Shown here piece after piece: positions 5,530 through 6,574 of a stretch of 6,574 nt of DNA (positions within the stretch are counted from its first letter, which is position 1; the number at the start of each line of letters is the position of its first letter). Made by a program: the position numbers and the translations under genes. This DNA comes from Phycisphaerales bacterium. GTDB lineage: Bacteria > Planctomycetota > Phycisphaerae > SM23-33. The stretch covers positions 170 through 6,743 of the forward strand of contig PMBX01000185.1 in NCBI GenBank assembly GCA_003153915.1, read 5' to 3'. Under the pieces are notes generated by a model. It ran no database searches, was not told the DNA's origin, and saw nothing but the letters and a program-made list of their open reading frames with translations.

Positions 5530-6165
5530 GTGCTTATTCCACTTCACGACTGGCTCCTTTTTGCGGGTGCCGCCTTGGTCATGGTTTTGACCCCCGGTCC
5601 GAACATGATGTACCTCGTCTCGCGCTGCCTGTGTCAGGGGAAGGGGGCTGCCCGCCTCTCGCTCGTCGGGGTGGCGGCCGGCTTTCTCTTCCACCTGACG
5701 ATCGCGGCCGTCGGGTTGACGGTGGTCTTCCTGGCCGTGCCCTACGCGTACGAGGTCCTGAAGGTTGCCGGTGCGGCCTATCTGCTCTGGCTGGCTTGGC
5801 AGGCGGTGCGGCCGGGTGGCGCCTCCCTTTTCACCACGCGTGTGCTCGCGCCGGATTCACCGGGCAAGCTCCTGTTGATGGGATTCCTGACCAATGTGCT
5901 GAATCCGAAGATCGCCGTGTTCTACATCTCGATCTTCTCCCAGTTCCTCGATCCGCAGCGCGGTTCGGTCCTCGCCCAGAGCCTGCTGCTGGGCGGCACG
6001 CAGATCGTGATCAGCTTCACGGTCAACTTCCTGATCATCGAGTCGGCGGGGTTCCTGGCCAGCTGGTTCGATGGCCGGCCGGTCTGGTTGCGTGTGCAGC
6101 GGTGGTTCATGGCGTCGGTGCTCGCCGGTCTGGCCGCCAAGGTGGCGTTCAGTGGGCGGCGCTGA
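5530..6165 (+). CDS. LysE/RhtB-family amino-acid exporter
   Basis: The 211-residue inner-membrane protein belongs to the LysE superfamily, which exports amino acids such as lysine, threonine, homoserine or leucine and related metabolites. I start it at the GTG at 5530: MLIPLHDWLLFAGAALVMVL is the normal family N-terminus, and the length fits the usual 200-215. An upstream ATG at 5407 would add 41 residues with no family resemblance. No Shine-Dalgarno is visible. Family motifs are TPGPNMMYLVSR (21-32), the Gly-rich GKGAARLSLVGVAAGF (37-52), KVAGAAYLLWLAWQA (78-92) and GFLTNVLNPKIAVFYISIFS (118-137). About six hydrophobic helices are visible, at roughly 5-25, 42-69, 75-92, 115-139, 148-175 and 188-207. 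The substrate cannot be deduced, and no LysG-like regulator is adjacent. Confidence 0.92.
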   Translation: MLIPLHDWLLFAGAALVMVLTPGPNMMYLVSRCLCQGKGAARLSLVGVAAGFLFHLTIAAVGLTVVFLAVPYAYEVLKVAGAAYLLWLAWQAVRPGGASLFTTRVLAPDSPGKLLLMGFLTNVLNPKIAVFYISIFSQFLDPQRGSVLAQSLLLGGTQIVISFTVNFLIIESAGFLASWFDGRPVWLRVQRWFMASVLAGLAAKVAFSGRR

Positions 6166-6191
6166 CGTCCTGGCGCGACATTTCAAGGGTA

Positions 6192-6207
6192 CCGGCCGAA
6201 AGGCTGG
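6192..6207 (+). other. GNRA-tetraloop hairpin 26 bases after the LysE stop
   Basis: CCGGCC (6192-6197) pairs with GGCTGG (6202-6207), with one G-T wobble, around a GAAA loop, a stable RNA tetraloop. It could protect the 3' end of the LysE message or contribute to termination, but no T-tract follows. Confidence 0.35.
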
Positions 6208-6237
6208 AGGGCTTGCCTCTGAATACGCGGCATGGTC

Positions 6238-6298
6238 TTCCCCTGATTTGCCGGACGGTTCCCCAAACCCCAAGGCTGACCCCATCGGCTCGGCTCCC
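6238..6298 (+). repeat. Intergenic repeat, copy 7 (complete)
   Basis: The 5' box GATTTGCCGGACGG (6245-6258) follows CTTCCCCT. The 3' box at 6275-6298 has GCTGA, six bases, then CGGCTCGG and CTCCC, identical to copy 5 from TCGG onward. Core starts are 41 bases apart. Between the boxes lies a C-rich stretch ccccaaaccccaagg that recalls the ccctaaccccaaagcc at 2658-2673. It lies between two plus-strand genes. Confidence 0.65.
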
Positions 6299-6405
6299 AA
6301 GTCGTCTTCTGGCCGGTCCACTATCACTAATGTCAGATTGACCGTGGAAATTCGAACGAGCAGAGCCATGGTTTGCCCGGTGCAACCCCCACGCCCATCG
6401 CCCCT

Positions 6406-6430
6406 TCAGCCTGGGCTTCGCCCGGACTGA
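6406..6430. other. Imperfect hairpin upstream of the esterase gene
   Basis: TCAG (6406-6409) pairs with CTGA (6427-6430), and CTGGGC pairs with GCCCGG around a TTC loop, with one mismatch and one wobble. It lies 46 bases before the esterase ATG and may fall in its untranslated leader. No regulator or function can be assigned. Confidence 0.35.
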
Positions 6431-6476
6431 ATCGCGGGGCGCCGAGGCAAATTACTATCCCCCACCAAAACCCCCG

Positions 6477-6574
6477 ATGAAAAAAATACTGTGTCTGTTG
6501 CTTGCACTCGCCTGTCTCCAAGCCAAGGCGGCGAATCCGGTGCTGACGATTGAAGGCGGTCAGGTTCAAGGCGT
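6477..6574 (+). CDS. Exported carboxylesterase (type B family), N-terminal fragment
   Basis: The ATG at 6477 opens a frame of 32 residues running off the window edge. Residues 1-19 form a short Sec signal peptide: MKKILCLLLALACLQAKAA, with charged Lys2-Lys3, a Leu-rich core and cleavage near AKA. The mature start ANPVLTIEGGQVQGV matches the opening strand of type B carboxylesterases and para-nitrobenzyl esterases ('P.V.T..G.V.G'), which are secreted alpha/beta hydrolases acting on carboxylic esters. The Cys at position 13 has no lipobox around it. The catalytic GESAG-type motif would lie well outside the window, so the family call rests on the first strand only. No Shine-Dalgarno is seen; the leader just before the ATG is C-rich. 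Confidence 0.62.
   Translation, partial: MKKILCLLLALACLQAKAANPVLTIEGGQVQG

Larger units (their letters stand above)
6166..6476. other. 311-base intergenic region between the LysE and esterase genes
   Basis: No convincing gene is present. It holds a tetraloop hairpin near the LysE stop, one repeat copy (6238-6298) and an imperfect hairpin (6406-6430). It should contain the promoter of the esterase gene, but I see no pair of promoter boxes good enough to name. No Shine-Dalgarno precedes the esterase ATG. Confidence 0.55.

Noticed and set aside
5631..6341. A 236-residue plus-strand frame overlapping the LysE gene.
   Set aside because: It is a frame-shifted shadow. All LysE family motifs are in the 5530-6165 frame.
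6315..6476. TTGACC (6338-6343) and TACTAT (6453-6458) as promoter boxes for the esterase gene.
   Set aside because: The two hexamers are more than 100 bases apart, and neither has a suitably spaced partner, so no promoter can be supported.
1..6574. CRISPR array, tRNA, rRNA, transposase, integrase or toxin-antitoxin pair.
   Set aside because: None was found. The repeats are degenerate, kilobases apart and lie in separate intergenic gaps, unlike CRISPR repeats, and no recombinase or cas-like protein is encoded.

Overview
This is a GC-rich bacterial chromosomal window with eight supportable coding regions, two of them cut by the window edges. They are separated by unusually roomy intergenic stretches of about 100 to 430 bases. 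The gene mix is two exported hydrolases, an exported double-VOC protein, a DUF2934 protein, a UbiE-like methyltransferase, a LysE/RhtB exporter and two proteins I do not recognise. That mix, together with the rarity of Shine-Dalgarno sequences, fits a soil or freshwater Verrucomicrobiota-type genome. The assignment is an inference: no rRNA, tRNA or other phylogenetic marker lies in the window.

Layout: 1-205 (minus) is the N-terminus of an exported serine hydrolase of the beta-lactamase-like family. 206-636 is non-coding. 637-1053 (plus) is a small helical protein of unknown function, followed by a plausible terminator. 1277-2563 (minus) is an unrecognised membrane-anchored protein. 2796-3734 (minus) is an exported protein with two VOC (glyoxalase/bleomycin-resistance fold) domains. 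4023-4325 (plus) is a DUF2934 protein. 4426-5289 (minus) is a class I SAM-dependent methyltransferase with the only strong ribosome binding site in the window. 5530-6165 (plus) is a LysE-family amino-acid exporter read from a GTG start. 6477-6574 (plus) is the signal peptide and first residues of a type B carboxylesterase. I see no operon-like packing and no evidence that the genes form one pathway. They look like independently transcribed accessory or housekeeping genes.

The most interesting signal is between the genes. Every intergenic region holds at least part of a degenerate two-part repeat that matches none of the genes. The 5' box resembles GATTTG(A/C)CGG(A/G)CAG, usually after a GGGTT..CCC lead. 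The 3' box is CCTGA, six bases, then CGGCTCGG plus a pyrimidine-rich tail. Five 3' boxes keep exactly the same internal spacing. All recognisable boxes point the same way on the plus strand, whatever the direction of the neighbouring genes. Related G3TTAG3/C3TAAC3 tracts and local hairpins accompany several copies. This looks like a dispersed, oriented intergenic repeat family; its function is unknown. No CRISPR array, transposase, integrase or RNA gene was seen.
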